A stretch of DNA of 64,000 nucleotides from Paenibacillus ferrarius. Its GTDB lineage: Bacteria > Bacillota > Bacilli > Paenibacillales > NBRC-103111. The stretch is taken from contig NZ_MBTG01000009.1 of NCBI RefSeq assembly GCF_002027705.1, positions 62,001 to 126,000 of the forward strand, given 5' to 3'. The notes below the pieces were generated by a model that saw only the letters and a program-made list of their open reading frames with translations, made no database searches and was not told the DNA's origin. Positions 8,591 through 17,103 of the stretch are shown here, in pieces. A program made the translations under genes and the position numbers. Position 1 is the first letter of the stretch; each line of letters starts with the position of its first letter.

Positions 8591-8682
8591 TGTTCTCCTA
8601 TCTCCTTCCATATTTCCTTAAATTGGACAAAAAAGAAAGAACTGTTCCACTTATCGTCGTGGCCCAGCTCTTCATCCTTGTT

Positions 8683-9681
8683 TTAGTGCGTATAGGCGGC
8701 AACATTATCCACGCTTACAGCGTCGTGTAATGCCGCATTTAAGCCGCTTGCGATTATATTGGCAATATCCTCAATAAACTGGTCAATCTCCTTCGGGGTG
8801 ACGAGCAGATCGTGTCCTACAGGGTTCAGGACTTCCTTCACCAGCTGCAATCGTTCATCTTCATGGATATTGTCCAACAGTCCCAGAATCTGCCCTGTAT
8901 TGCTTGTCTGCTCGCTAAAATGCTTATGCATGAGGTCAAATGCGTTGCTCACGATCGTCGAGGCATAAACAACGGTTGGCACCCCAATCGCAATGACAGG
9001 AATACCAAGATTCTCTTTGGTCAGCCCTTTGCGCTTATTTCCGATCCCTGAGCCTGGGTGAATGCCTGTGTCGGCAATCTGAATCGTGGTGTTCACACGG
9101 TCCAAAGATCTGGACGCCAAGGCGTCAATAGCAATAATGAAATCCGGCTTCGATTTGTCAACAATCCCCTGTACGATATCGCTGCTTTCAATACCTGTTG
9201 TTCCAAGCACGCCTGGCGCCACAGCACTAACAGTTCTGTAACCGGGACTAACATCGTCTGGAACCAATTCAAAGTAGTGTCTGGTGACCATGATGTTCTC
9301 TACCACAAGAGGGCCAAGCGCATCTGGCGTCACATTGGAATTGCCCAACCCGATAATGAGAGCCTTTGCTTGTTTGGGTATGCCGATTTCGCGCAGGAAT
9401 TGCTCGAACTCCTGAGCCAGCTTGGTGGCAACACGATCCTGCAGTTGGCTGTCTTTTTCCCGCAAGGCAGGCACTTCTATCGTTATATAGTGACCGAGAA
9501 GCTTACCAAGCGCTTTGGAACCTTCTTCGTTCAAAACGTTAATTTTGGTCACTCGAATTCCATTTTCTCGCGTAGATTCCTGCTCAATGCCGGGAAGCGG
9601 CTGCCCGTGATTCGCAGCATGCGCCATATCCCGTGCATCTAGTGCGAGATCCGTATGTGTTGTAAAAGAGCCTAAGTCCAT
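8683..9681 (-). CDS. gpr: Germination protease Gpr
   Basis: Made in the forespore as a zymogen, self-processed, and at germination begins breakdown of the small acid-soluble proteins that coat spore DNA. Conserved stretches: TDLALDARDMA near the N-terminus (pro-region and cleavage area), IGLGNSNVTPDALGPLVV, SAVAPGVLGTTGIES, DFIIAIDALASRS and GIHPGSGIGNKRKGL. The start at 9681 (MDLGSFTTHTDL) has AAAGGGG upstream; the frame extends 10 codons further without support. About 332 residues, slightly shorter than the usual 370. Divergent from rpsT, as in Bacillus. Confidence 0.96.
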   Translation of the reverse strand: MDLGSFTTHTDLALDARDMAHAANHGQPLPGIEQESTRENGIRVTKINVLNEEGSKALGKLLGHYITIEVPALREKDSQLQDRVATKLAQEFEQFLREIGIPKQAKALIIGLGNSNVTPDALGPLVVENIMVTRHYFELVPDDVSPGYRTVSAVAPGVLGTTGIESSDIVQGIVDKSKPDFIIAIDALASRSLDRVNTTIQIADTGIHPGSGIGNKRKGLTKENLGIPVIAIGVPTVVYASTIVSNAFDLMHKHFSEQTSNTGQILGLLDNIHEDERLQLVKEVLNPVGHDLLVTPKEIDQFIEDIANIIASGLNAALHDAVSVDNVAAYTH

Positions 9682-9715
9682 TGGCGTTCCCCTTTCTCTG
9701 GTTCCTTGCATCCCT

Positions 9716-9746
9716 TATTGTGTGACGATTTTTTCAGCCTTATACA
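9716..9746 (-). promoter_or_regulatory. Possible sigma-G promoter of gpr
   Basis: On the minus strand: -35-like TGTATA (9741-9746), 18 bp spacer, -10-like CACAATA (9716-9722), close to the sigma-G pattern TGMATA / CATNNTA with one change. gpr is known to depend on sigma-G in Bacillus. Placed by eye. Confidence 0.35.
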
Positions 9747-9780
9747 AAAAAGAAGACCACTGAAAACCTATTGACAGGTC

Positions 9781-9809
9781 TTGCATTTTCAAATATTGCA
9801 TGGTAGAAT
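9781..9809 (+). promoter_or_regulatory. Predicted sigma-A promoter of rpsT
   Basis: TTGCAT (9781-9786), 17 bp spacer, TAGAAT (9804-9809), 69 bp upstream of the rpsT start codon. Confidence 0.6.
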
Positions 9810-9877
9810 ACTTAAAGTTGTCAGCAAACATACAAATGTAACGTTGAACCGTGTTTTGTAAGTAGGAGGTGAATTTC

Positions 9878-10147
9878 ATGCCAAACATTAAATCCGCTAT
9901 TAAACGAGTAAAAGTTAGCGAAAAGCGCCGTCTTCGCAACGCTTCCCAAAAGTCCGCTCTGCGTACTGCTGTGAAAGCTTTCGAAACTGCTGCAAGCAAT
10001 AATGTTGAATCTGCCAAAGATGCTCTGATTAACGCTTCTAAGAAATTAGACAAAGCAGCTTCTAAAGGTTTAATCCATAAAAATGCCGCTAACCGCAAGA
10101 AGTCCCGTCTGGCTAAAAAGCTGAACGCTCTTACGGCCCAAGCGTAA
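9878..10147 (+). CDS. rpsT: Small ribosomal subunit protein bS20
   Basis: Binds 16S rRNA in the 30S body. The product (89 residues) begins [21 protein letters not shown] and is a typical basic, all-helical S20 ending [17 protein letters not shown]. The start at 9878 follows TAGGAGGTGAATTTC; an ATG three codons upstream overlaps the ribosome site and is rejected. Divergent from gpr and convergent with holA. Confidence 0.98.
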   Translation: MPNIKSAIKRVKVSEKRRLRNASQKSALRTAVKAFETAASNNVESAKDALINASKKLDKAASKGLIHKNAANRKKSRLAKKLNALTAQA

Positions 10148-10163
10148 TACAAGGACATAAAGC

Positions 10164-10198
10164 AAAAGTCCAGCTCTCTTCGGAGGGCTGGACTTTTT
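10164..10198. terminator. Bidirectional terminator between rpsT and holA
   Basis: 11 bp perfect arms AAAAGTCCAGC (10164-10174) and GCTGGACTTTT (10187-10197), ending in a T-run on the plus strand and giving a T-run on the minus strand too. It can end both convergent transcripts. Confidence 0.93.
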
Positions 10199-10215
10199 TC
10201 CGCTGTTGTTTCTCC

Positions 10216-11235
10216 TTAGGCAGCAAGCCGAAGAAGAAACATTTCAAGACCTAACACTTTATCAATTTTCCCTGTTTTCATCTGATAATCCAGATCCGCC
10301 AGCTGCGACATGATGTCGCTCAGCTTCTGAATATCATACCGCCGGGCTTGTCCTTCGGCGACTTTCACGGCAAACGGATGCAAGCCGATCTGCGAGGCCA
10401 TCTGCTGCTGGGAGTAGCCCTGTTTGCTGAGCTCTTTAACTTGAAGCATAATGCGGAATTGCCGGGCAATAAGCGAAGCGATCTTGATCGGCTCCTCGCG
10501 CTGTTTCAACAATTCCTCCAGAATAACAAAAGCTCTCTCCAGCCTTACATTGACAATATCCTCAATGAGAATAAACACGTTCTGCTCCGTGCTCCGAGCC
10601 ACGAGCTCATCAATGACGTTCACGGACGCCTCTGCACCCACACCCACATACAAGGAAATCTTCTCAATTTCTGCGGAAAGAGACTGCAAATTGCCCCCCG
10701 TATACAGGATCAACTGATCAGCGGCTTCTCTTGCGAATGCAAAGCCCAGCTGTTCCGCCTGTTTAGCCACCCAAGCCTGCAATTCATCTGCACTAAGCGA
10801 GAGGAACGGAACAGCCGCTTCAAGGTCTTTGACCGCTTTAACAATTTTCTTGCGTTCATCCAGCTTGTCCGCATCTACTGTAAACACAACGACCGTATGC
10901 TCCGCTGGCGACTTCAAATAATCCGTCAACCGATCCAGATGATGCTCGATCTTCGTGCTCTCCTTGGCGCCTGTAAAGAATAAGGCGTTTTTGGCAATGA
11001 CGAGCTTCTTCGGCACCATGAAAGGAAGCGTCTCAGCATCCTCCAAGACAGCGGAGAGGCTGATTTCACTTAAATCAAATTTACTCACAGCGAACTCTTT
11101 GTGCTCAGGTTCAATGAGTAAATCTGTCAACACTTGAATAAACTCTCTCATCTTATATTTCTCAGGACCGTAGCACAAATACACCGGTGCCGGGCGACCT
11201 GCTTGAATATCTTTCAATGCTCTCTTTGCATCCAT
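10216..11235 (-). CDS. holA: DNA polymerase III subunit delta
   Basis: Clamp-loader subunit that opens the beta sliding clamp. 339 residues with the family start PAPVYLCYGPEKYKMREFI, the central TLPFMVPKKLVIAKNA segment, and the C-terminal part SLIARQFRIMLQVKELSKQGYSQQQMASQIGLHPFAVK...LGLEMFLLRLA. In Bacillus the equivalent (yqeN) is likewise next to rpsT. The ATG has GGAGTG upstream. Confidence 0.96.
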   Translation of the reverse strand: MDAKRALKDIQAGRPAPVYLCYGPEKYKMREFIQVLTDLLIEPEHKEFAVSKFDLSEISLSAVLEDAETLPFMVPKKLVIAKNALFFTGAKESTKIEHHLDRLTDYLKSPAEHTVVVFTVDADKLDERKKIVKAVKDLEAAVPFLSLSADELQAWVAKQAEQLGFAFAREAADQLILYTGGNLQSLSAEIEKISLYVGVGAEASVNVIDELVARSTEQNVFILIEDIVNVRLERAFVILEELLKQREEPIKIASLIARQFRIMLQVKELSKQGYSQQQMASQIGLHPFAVKVAEGQARRYDIQKLSDIMSQLADLDYQMKTGKIDKVLGLEMFLLRLAA

Positions 11236-11271
11236 GGCTAGCGTTCACTCCTTGCTTCCATTCTACCAACA

Positions 11272-11319
11272 ACAAAGGGATTACGTCAAAGTCCAAAGAC
11301 CCTGTCGCAATCCCTTTGT
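11272..11319. repeat. Inverted repeat upstream of holA
   Basis: Arms ACAAAGGGATT (11272-11282) and AATCCCTTTGT (11309-11319), perfect over 11 bp with a 26 bp loop. It lies between the anti-sigma gene and holA on the transcribed strand. Neither side has a clear T-run, so a terminator is only possible. Confidence 0.5.
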
Positions 11320-11454
11320 TTGTCTATTTAAACACCGGTGAAAGGCTCTAGAAACCTTAAACCATGTGGACAAGCCACCAATTTCGCGCTGCGTGCTGCT
11401 GCTTCTTAAAGTATATACAGAGACTGCTCATTTGGTGCATGCATGCCGCAATTG

Positions 11455-12678
11455 TTAAGGAGACACTTCTGTTTTGGCTTTCAGATCGATGCGAAACGAT
11501 TGGAGATTGTCTCCACTTTGCGTTTGATAAAATAGGATATCATCTTTGGACCATTCCAAAAGTGAAATCTGATCACCCGTTTGCCAAATATGCTTGGATT
11601 CGAAAACAACGGCTTTCGTGGCACTATTTCGAATGACAACATGCTGTTCTTCAACAACGGCTAAATAAACCTCTGAGGCAGATTTCAATGAAGTTACAGC
11701 CGGTGGAGCAACATAAAAAGATTGAATGCCAAAGGAATCACTGGATTCTTCACTTTTCTTCTCAAGCGGCGCCGTTTTCTGCTCTCCAGCTTTGGCCTGA
11801 TTGGCCGCTTTGGCATCGTCATGCTTAGCGGAAGTGTCCCTTTGGACCGGCGGATTCGTCGCCCCAGGAACTGGGTTAATCACAGAATCCTTCACCGTAT
11901 TCGGGTCCTTCATACGCTCCGGTTCGGTCGTCGAAGGCGCCACTGGCACTTGATCAGAGCCTTTGAGTGTATCTTTGCTGATGGCCAGCGGTTCCTCCAG
12001 CTTCGCGCTTGTTGTGGCCTGAGGCGCTGTTCCGGCTCCTGCTGCATCATCCGCTTTGCGCTCTGTCTTCGGCGCGTCCGAAGTGGCTTCCTGTGTCGGT
12101 GTTGGCGTTCCTTCCGGCTTGCTTTCAGGGCTGCTGGATGGCTGCACAGCCATCGAATTAGCGGCTGCCTTATTTCCAAGATCGCCAGCACCACCTTGTC
12201 CAGCACTTCTGGACTCTGACTTGCTTTGTGGCTGCATCAGGCCATCCGCGTTATCCAAGACAGGATGGTTCAAATTAAAAACGAAGAAGCCAAGGATGAG
12301 ACCCGCGGCCACGATCCCGCCTGCGAATTTCCATGAGAATTGCGATCCAATTCGGCGTGTCCTAGGGAGTTTAGAGGTCTGCCCAGGGGCGGTCTGGCTT
12401 GTACTCGTGCCAATGACAGCCACTTTGTCAGTAATGGACGCCGCGTCATGTTGTCTATCCAATTCGGCTAGTTGCGGCATAATAGCATCGACTAAACTGT
12501 ATGGAGGAACAACCTTGGGTAATTGGGTCAACTCATCGGACAATTTCTGTAAACGTTCAAACATCTGTGCACAGTCCAAACAGCGCGCCAGGTGAGCGTG
12601 AAGCTCATCTTCTTCCTGAACATCCAGATCTCCATCCAGTTGTCTTTGCATAAATTCCATCACCTCTTGACAATTCAT
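11455..12678 (-). CDS. Zinc-finger anti-sigma factor with a long extracellular part
   Basis: Membrane-bound partner of the ECF sigma factor just upstream, which it would hold inactive until a signal arrives. The N-terminal anti-sigma domain has the ZAS motif H29-x3-C33-x2-C36 with C3; one membrane helix lies near 117-135 (FSWKFAGGIVAAGLILGFFVF). Then comes a roughly 170-residue Ser/Ala/Pro/Thr-rich disordered linker and a C-terminal beta-like domain (VYLAVVEEQHVVIRN...DQISLLEWSKDDILFYQTQSGD) that may sense the signal. At 407 residues it is long for its class. It overlaps the sigma gene by 4 bp, so the two are coupled. Confidence 0.88.
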   Translation of the reverse strand: MNCQEVMEFMQRQLDGDLDVQEEDELHAHLARCLDCAQMFERLQKLSDELTQLPKVVPPYSLVDAIMPQLAELDRQHDAASITDKVAVIGTSTSQTAPGQTSKLPRTRRIGSQFSWKFAGGIVAAGLILGFFVFNLNHPVLDNADGLMQPQSKSESRSAGQGGAGDLGNKAAANSMAVQPSSSPESKPEGTPTPTQEATSDAPKTERKADDAAGAGTAPQATTSAKLEEPLAISKDTLKGSDQVPVAPSTTEPERMKDPNTVKDSVINPVPGATNPPVQRDTSAKHDDAKAANQAKAGEQKTAPLEKKSEESSDSFGIQSFYVAPPAVTSLKSASEVYLAVVEEQHVVIRNSATKAVVFESKHIWQTGDQISLLEWSKDDILFYQTQSGDNLQSFRIDLKAKTEVSP

Positions 12679-13223
12679 CCCCGAACACCTCCTTTCTGAT
12701 AGTCTTGGAGCAGCGACTGCAATTGCTGTCTCGCTCGAAATAAGTATGACTTCACCGTATTCAGTGGCAAGTTCAGCGATTCTGCAATCTCATGATACGA
12801 AAAGTCCTGCAAATAACGAAGAACAACGACAGATCGATGGTGCTCGGGAAGCTTATCTATTGCCTCTCGAATGTCTTTGGCTAAATAGCCGGTCATAATT
12901 TCATATTCCACATTATGCTCTGCAGTAAAAGTCATATCATGCTCATCAATAGAAACCGTTGGTTTCGCCTTGCGAAATTTATCGATGCAGATGTTAGTTA
13001 CAATCCGCTGTACCCACGTCTTGAATAGCGCTTTTTCTTCATACGAATTAATTTTTGTATAAATCCGAAGGAGCGCCTCCTGTGAAGCATCAAGGGCATC
13101 CTGTTCATTATTCAAAATATAATAAGCGGTTCTATAGACGTGAGACTCAATTTCTCGCAATAGGGTAATGAGAGCATCACGATCACCGGCTTGAGCTGAT
13201 CTAACCAGTTCGGGTGCTACCAC
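12675..13223 (-). CDS. ECF RNA polymerase sigma factor
   Basis: Directs RNA polymerase to stress promoters; controlled by the anti-sigma factor encoded next. About 182 residues with region 2 (YILNNEQDALDASQEALLRIYTKINSYEEKALFKTWVQRIVTNICIDKF in outline) and region 4 (LPEHHRSVVVLRYLQDFSYHEIAESL, NTVKSYLFRAR). The start was set at GTG 13223 (MVAPELVRSAQ), which has GGAGGG 8 bp upstream; a TTG at 13244 also opens the frame. It resembles the SigW-like ECF group. The specific signal cannot be read from sequence. Confidence 0.9.
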   Translation of the reverse strand: MVAPELVRSAQAGDRDALITLLREIESHVYRTAYYILNNEQDALDASQEALLRIYTKINSYEEKALFKTWVQRIVTNICIDKFRKAKPTVSIDEHDMTFTAEHNVEYEIMTGYLAKDIREAIDKLPEHHRSVVVLRYLQDFSYHEIAESLNLPLNTVKSYLFRARQQLQSLLQDYQKGGVRG

Positions 13224-13244
13224 TGGGATCCCTCCCTCTTGCAA

Positions 13245-13490
13245 TCTTACAGACGCAGCTGCGGCTCATAAGGTTGCAAATCTTTTAGAATAAAATACAA
13301 TAGCATCTTGCAACTAACAGAATAACAAATTTTCATGAATAAATACACACTTCTTAGACGCATATGAACAATATTAGTTTCATCTCAGTCAAATTCAAGC
13401 CTCCCTTTTGTACTATGGTCAAATTACTTTCATTGTAAGTCATTTCGCACGTTGGGTAAGTACTATGTTTATGTAGTACCTAGAAAGCAA
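13245..13490. other. Intergenic region upstream of the ECF sigma gene
   Basis: About 290 bp of AT-rich DNA between the sigma gene and the response-regulator gene. It should hold the sigma operon promoter, but no single -35/-10 pair stood out. No reading frame with a ribosome site was found. Confidence 0.4.
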
Positions 13491-13518
13491 AAAACCCGTG
13501 CTCCCTTAACGGGCTCAC
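13491..13518 (-). terminator. Terminator of the ABC exporter/two-component operon
   Basis: On the minus strand CCCGT-TAAGGGAGC-ACGGG is followed by TTTTTT. It is 20 bp after the response-regulator stop codon. Confidence 0.8.
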
Positions 13519-13538
13519 GAGCTCTTCTCAAACCTCAT

Positions 13539-14141
13539 CTATTGAAGCCAACCGTTCTTTTCGGCGATCGCAATCGCATCAATGCGATTCTTGGCATCCA
13601 GCTTCTGCAAGATCTCAGACACATAGTTGCGAATGGTACCGCTCGAGAGAAATAGCTGCTTGGCCATCTCCCCTGCCGATAATCCCTGAGCGATCAGCTT
13701 CAGAATGTCCTGTTCTCTGCTTGTGAGCGGATTCTCCGCTTCCCAGAATTGGAGAGCAAGCTCCGGTGAAATCGCCCGGCCCCCGCCCTCCACTTTGCGC
13801 AGCGCTTCACTTAACTCCTGAATCGGCGCATCCTTCAACAGGTACCCGTGCACACCGGCTTTCATCGCTCGCTGAAAATAGCCGGAACGAGAGAAGGTGG
13901 TCAAGATGACTACGCGGCAAGTCATTTTTGCTTCTTTTATTTTATCGGCAACATCCAGGCCTGTCAGCTTGGGCATTTCAATATCCATAATACAGAGATC
14001 AGGCTGAAGCGCCTGAATCATTTCCAAAGCCTGTTCGCCATTAGCTGCCTGACCAACAACTTCAATATCATCCTCAAGATCCAGCAGAGCACTCAGTGCC
14101 CCTCGAAGCATACCTTGGTCTTCAGCAACCACGACTCGCAT
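13539..14141 (-). CDS. NarL-type response regulator (DesR/YvfU-like)
   Basis: Output half of a two-component system. The receiver domain has acidic residues AEDQG (7-8) and the phosphorylation site D53 (LCIMDIEMP), with T79/T80 and K103 as the other switch residues. The C-terminal LuxR-type HTH reads LTSREQDILKLIAQGLSAGEMAKQLFLSSGTIRNYVSEILQKL. 200 residues. It is encoded after its kinase and an ABC-2 exporter, the order of Bacillus yvfR-S-T-U, so it probably controls that exporter in response to membrane or antibiotic stress. Confidence 0.9.
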   Translation of the reverse strand: MRVVVAEDQGMLRGALSALLDLEDDIEVVGQAANGEQALEMIQALQPDLCIMDIEMPKLTGLDVADKIKEAKMTCRVVILTTFSRSGYFQRAMKAGVHGYLLKDAPIQELSEALRKVEGGGRAISPELALQFWEAENPLTSREQDILKLIAQGLSAGEMAKQLFLSSGTIRNYVSEILQKLDAKNRIDAIAIAEKNGWLQ

Positions 14142-14162
14142 TCACGCTCACCCTTTCGCTTC

Positions 14163-15278
14163 CTATTGTTTGATTATCCTGGGGATTTGGATGACAAGAC
14201 TGGTTTCGGCATCTGTGCCTATATGGAACGTCATTGTACCTTCAATTAGTTCCAGACGTTCTCTCATCCCCAGCAAGCCGCGCCCCGAAGAAGGCAGCTG
14301 TTGTTTATTCCTCTCGCAAACTGGACCGTTATCCGACAAGCTCATGTTCCAGTAAGCCCGATCCTCCTGAAGCTTCAATGTACAAATCGTCGCCCCGCTA
14401 TGTTTAATCACATTCGTGATAGCTTCTTTCAAACACATGCCCAGAATATTCTGAACCATAGGAGGCATCTTGGATAAATCGACCTGATTGTCCACATCAA
14501 ACGCCATACCAGCCGCACGTAAAATTTCTTCGGATTTCTTCAGCTCTTCCGTAATAGAGACCATGTTCATCCCTGAAATCAATTCACGCACCTGCTTCAA
14601 CGCCGCTCGGGAAGTCGCTTGAATGTCCTTCACTTCCTGCACAGCCCGCTCCGGATTCTTGAGGATCAATTTCTCTGCCAGCTCGCTTTTGAGCGTGATC
14701 AAAGACAGCGTATGCCCGAGGGTATCATGCAGATCGCGGGAAATCCGCTGCCGTTCATCCAGCTTAGCCAGACGAGCAATCTCATCGTTGGCAAGCGTTA
14801 ATTTCTCCCTCAGCTCATTTTCCTTCATTCTCGATCGAATTCCGAACGGAAGGATAAGCATAATGACAAGAGAAGGCAAGAAATACCAAAGCCCGTCGCC
14901 ATAAAATTGATCGAAGTCCAGCAAAATAATGAAAATGACCGTCGTTATCAAAACAGCGAGGGTTAAGAAAAACTGTCTTGTCGTTGGCAGCAGCCCCATT
15001 AAGGGAATTGTATAGAAAAACATGTAGATCAAATACGGACTATAAGTCGTGGAAAAAAACAGGATCATCGCACAAATGAGCACAATGTAAATGAATCTCC
15101 GCTTGGCATCCCGAAATCCCAATGTGACACAAAGCGCAAAAACAGCTAATAAAGCAAAGCCGGCCCACATTTGCGGAAGCGGCTTTGACGTTAATGTCAT
15201 GATGGGAAAAATTAAGTAGAAGAACCACAAATACCAAAGATCAACCGGAGATTTCCGGCTTTTGAGAAGCTTGCTCAT
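14163..15278 (-). CDS. DesK/YvfT-like sensor histidine kinase
   Basis: Membrane sensor kinase of the HPK7 family. The first ~145 residues form four or five membrane helices with almost no outside loops, typical of kinases that sense the membrane itself. The phospho-acceptor is His184 (RISRDLHDTLGHTLSLI); the ATP domain shows EAITNVIKHSGA, SDNGP and GRGLLGMRERLELIEG. 371 residues. It lies between the exporter permease gene and its response-regulator gene. Confidence 0.92.
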   Translation of the reverse strand: MSKLLKSRKSPVDLWYLWFFYLIFPIMTLTSKPLPQMWAGFALLAVFALCVTLGFRDAKRRFIYIVLICAMILFFSTTYSPYLIYMFFYTIPLMGLLPTTRQFFLTLAVLITTVIFIILLDFDQFYGDGLWYFLPSLVIMLILPFGIRSRMKENELREKLTLANDEIARLAKLDERQRISRDLHDTLGHTLSLITLKSELAEKLILKNPERAVQEVKDIQATSRAALKQVRELISGMNMVSITEELKKSEEILRAAGMAFDVDNQVDLSKMPPMVQNILGMCLKEAITNVIKHSGATICTLKLQEDRAYWNMSLSDNGPVCERNKQQLPSSGRGLLGMRERLELIEGTMTFHIGTDAETSLVIQIPRIIKQ

Positions 15279-15281
15279 CGT

Positions 15282-16022
15282 TTAGGCCGCCTTCTGTTTT
15301 TGCAGGATATACGATGATAATACCACAAACACGACCCCGTAACCGATCAGAATGAGTACGCCGCTCCACGTTAAACCTACGCCGGATATGATATTCCAAG
15401 CACCTTGACCATAACGAAACGTAGGGACATATTGCGCAATAGTTTGCATGATTTTGGGCATCGCTTGTGTTGGAAACCATAATCCTCCAAGGATGGAAGA
15501 ACCCATGAAAATTATTTGCGCCACAACTTGTGTAACTTCGACAGTTTTGCATGTGCCTATCAGAAGGCCAAGCGCCATGAAGGGCAAAGAGCCTAACCAA
15601 ATCCACAAGCCGCAGCCGACCCATTGTAAAAAAGTAAGCTCTACGCCTTTGACAAGCCCGCCGAGCAGAAACATAAAAATAATGGTAACCAAGTTAATAA
15701 TGCTATGAGAAACAATTTTCGATAATACATAGGCGCTTGACGGCAGCGGCGTAATTTCAATCATCCGAAGCCAGCCCTGCGTTCTTTCCTGGGCGAACTT
15801 AATACTGAGCGTATTCACACAAGCTCCGACAACTCCAAAAACGGTCATCGACATCAAGTAATACGCTTTCCAGGAAACCCCTCCAACCTCCGTATTATCC
15901 CCCACCGTTGAGGAGAAAATAAAATAAAAAATGGCAGGCATAATTAACGAAAACATAAAAAATCGTTTATTGCGAAACGTTCTAAGCAGCTCCGCTTTAC
16001 ATTGAGCAATCATGGCTCTCAT
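15282..16022 (-). CDS. ABC-2 type exporter, permease subunit
   Basis: Integral membrane half of an ABC exporter. About 246 residues and six predicted membrane helices of the ABC-2 fold, starting MRAMIAQCKAELLRTFRNKRFFMFSL and including FAQERTQGWLRMIEITPLPSSAYVLSKIV. The start at 16022 follows AAGGAGATGTCGTCA; an upstream ATG (16040) overlaps that site. Substrate unknown; relatives YvfS and LnrMN handle lipids or lipid-active antibiotics such as linearmycin. Confidence 0.88.
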   Translation of the reverse strand: MRAMIAQCKAELLRTFRNKRFFMFSLIMPAIFYFIFSSTVGDNTEVGGVSWKAYYLMSMTVFGVVGACVNTLSIKFAQERTQGWLRMIEITPLPSSAYVLSKIVSHSIINLVTIIFMFLLGGLVKGVELTFLQWVGCGLWIWLGSLPFMALGLLIGTCKTVEVTQVVAQIIFMGSSILGGLWFPTQAMPKIMQTIAQYVPTFRYGQGAWNIISGVGLTWSGVLILIGYGVVFVVLSSYILQKQKAA

Positions 16023-16048
16023 TGACGACATCTCCTTCATATCCCTAT

Positions 16049-16933
16049 TTATTGTTGAACCAGAAACTGAAAAGCGTCTTCTAACCCGCCCGCATGTATT
16101 TCAATATCTTTGATATCCAGCTGCCGCTGAACCATGGCGAAGATGACTTGATCCGTATCCGTGCTCGTGATTTTCACCTTGCGACCACTCCATGTCACAT
16201 CGTTAACGCAAGGCAGCGACGCAAGCTGATCTTCGGTCAGATGAGCACCCGCTGTGAAAAGAATCGTTTTTCGATTCGTAGAAGCTTTGATCTCCGCCGA
16301 AGTTCCATCCGCGATCAGTTTGCCTTTGTTGATGACAACAATTCGGTCCGCGATGCTGTCTGCTTCTTCCAAATAGTGAGTCGTAAGAATGATCGTCCTC
16401 CCGTTGGCCGCCATCCCGCGAACCGTTTCCCAGAATTGCTGCCTCGCGGTAATATCCATGCCGACGGTTGGCTCATCCAGAAACAGCAAATCAGGATCCC
16501 CCGCCAATGCGAGCGCGAAGCCCAGTCTGCGCTTCTGGCCTCCGGAGAGCGATGAAGCACGCTTGTTTTTCTCCGCTCCAAGCCCCGATATGTGCAGCAA
16601 ATGGTCCAGCGGCAATGAACGGCTGTAGTAGTGCCGGAACAGGTCAATTGTTTCCAGAACCGTCAGACCATCAATCACATTAACTTCTTGAAGCATCGCC
16701 CCCAAGCGATTCCGAACAGCTCTGTCCTGAGGATTCCCCTCCCATATCCGAACACTTCCTTTGGTTGGGAGCAGCAGGCCGAGCATCATAGAAACCGTCG
16801 TTGTTTTCCCAGCCCCATTAGACCCTAGAAGCGCAACGACACTTCCCTCTTCAATCGTTAAGGATAGGTTATCCACTGCAGCTCTTCCTTTGAATTCTTT
16901 GGTTACTTGATCAATTTGAATGATTGGTTTCAT
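16049..16933 (-). CDS. ABC exporter, ATP-binding subunit
   Basis: Powers the adjacent permease. Walker A LLGSNGAGKTT, signature SSLSGGQKRRLGFALAL, Walker B LLFLDEPTVGMD and the H-loop TTHYLEE are all intact. About 294 residues, first gene of the exporter/two-component operon. The start at 16933 (MKPIIQIDQV) has GTGAGGTGG close upstream; a GTG at 16945 is the alternative. The C-terminal ~80 residues after the H-loop match drug/lipid-export ATPases of the NatA/YvfR kind. Confidence 0.9.
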   Translation of the reverse strand: MKPIIQIDQVTKEFKGRAAVDNLSLTIEEGSVVALLGSNGAGKTTTVSMMLGLLLPTKGSVRIWEGNPQDRAVRNRLGAMLQEVNVIDGLTVLETIDLFRHYYSRSLPLDHLLHISGLGAEKNKRASSLSGGQKRRLGFALALAGDPDLLFLDEPTVGMDITARQQFWETVRGMAANGRTIILTTHYLEEADSIADRIVVINKGKLIADGTSAEIKASTNRKTILFTAGAHLTEDQLASLPCVNDVTWSGRKVKITSTDTDQVIFAMVQRQLDIKDIEIHAGGLEDAFQFLVQQ

Positions 16934-16981
16934 AAGCCACCTCACAACGTTTTCTTTGATGTCCTCATCTTATCGCAAATA

Positions 16982-17032
16982 ATGTCCTGACATCATTCAC
17001 AGGTATCATCGATTTAAGATGACAAATGTCAT
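16982..17032. promoter_or_regulatory. Two palindromes in the divergent promoter region
   Basis: ATGTC-CT-GACAT (16982-16993) and ATGACA-AA-TGTCAT (17019-17032) share the half site TGTC/GACA and lie about 37 bp centre to centre in the gap between the ABC/two-component operon and the ger operon. NarL-type regulators bind short palindromes, so these may be sites for the regulator encoded in this operon. Inference only. Confidence 0.4.
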
Positions 17033-17103
17033 TTCGGTTAATTTAGGGCAAAAAGGTAAATATTGAAGGTAATGCATTTGCGTAACATGGGAGGCAGCAC
17101 ATC

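Noticed and set aside
9751..9782. AAGACC/GGTCTT hairpin followed by T-run on the minus strand upstream of gpr
   Set aside because: It lies upstream of the gpr start in a divergent promoter region, where no minus-strand transcript should arrive; arms are short with a long loop.
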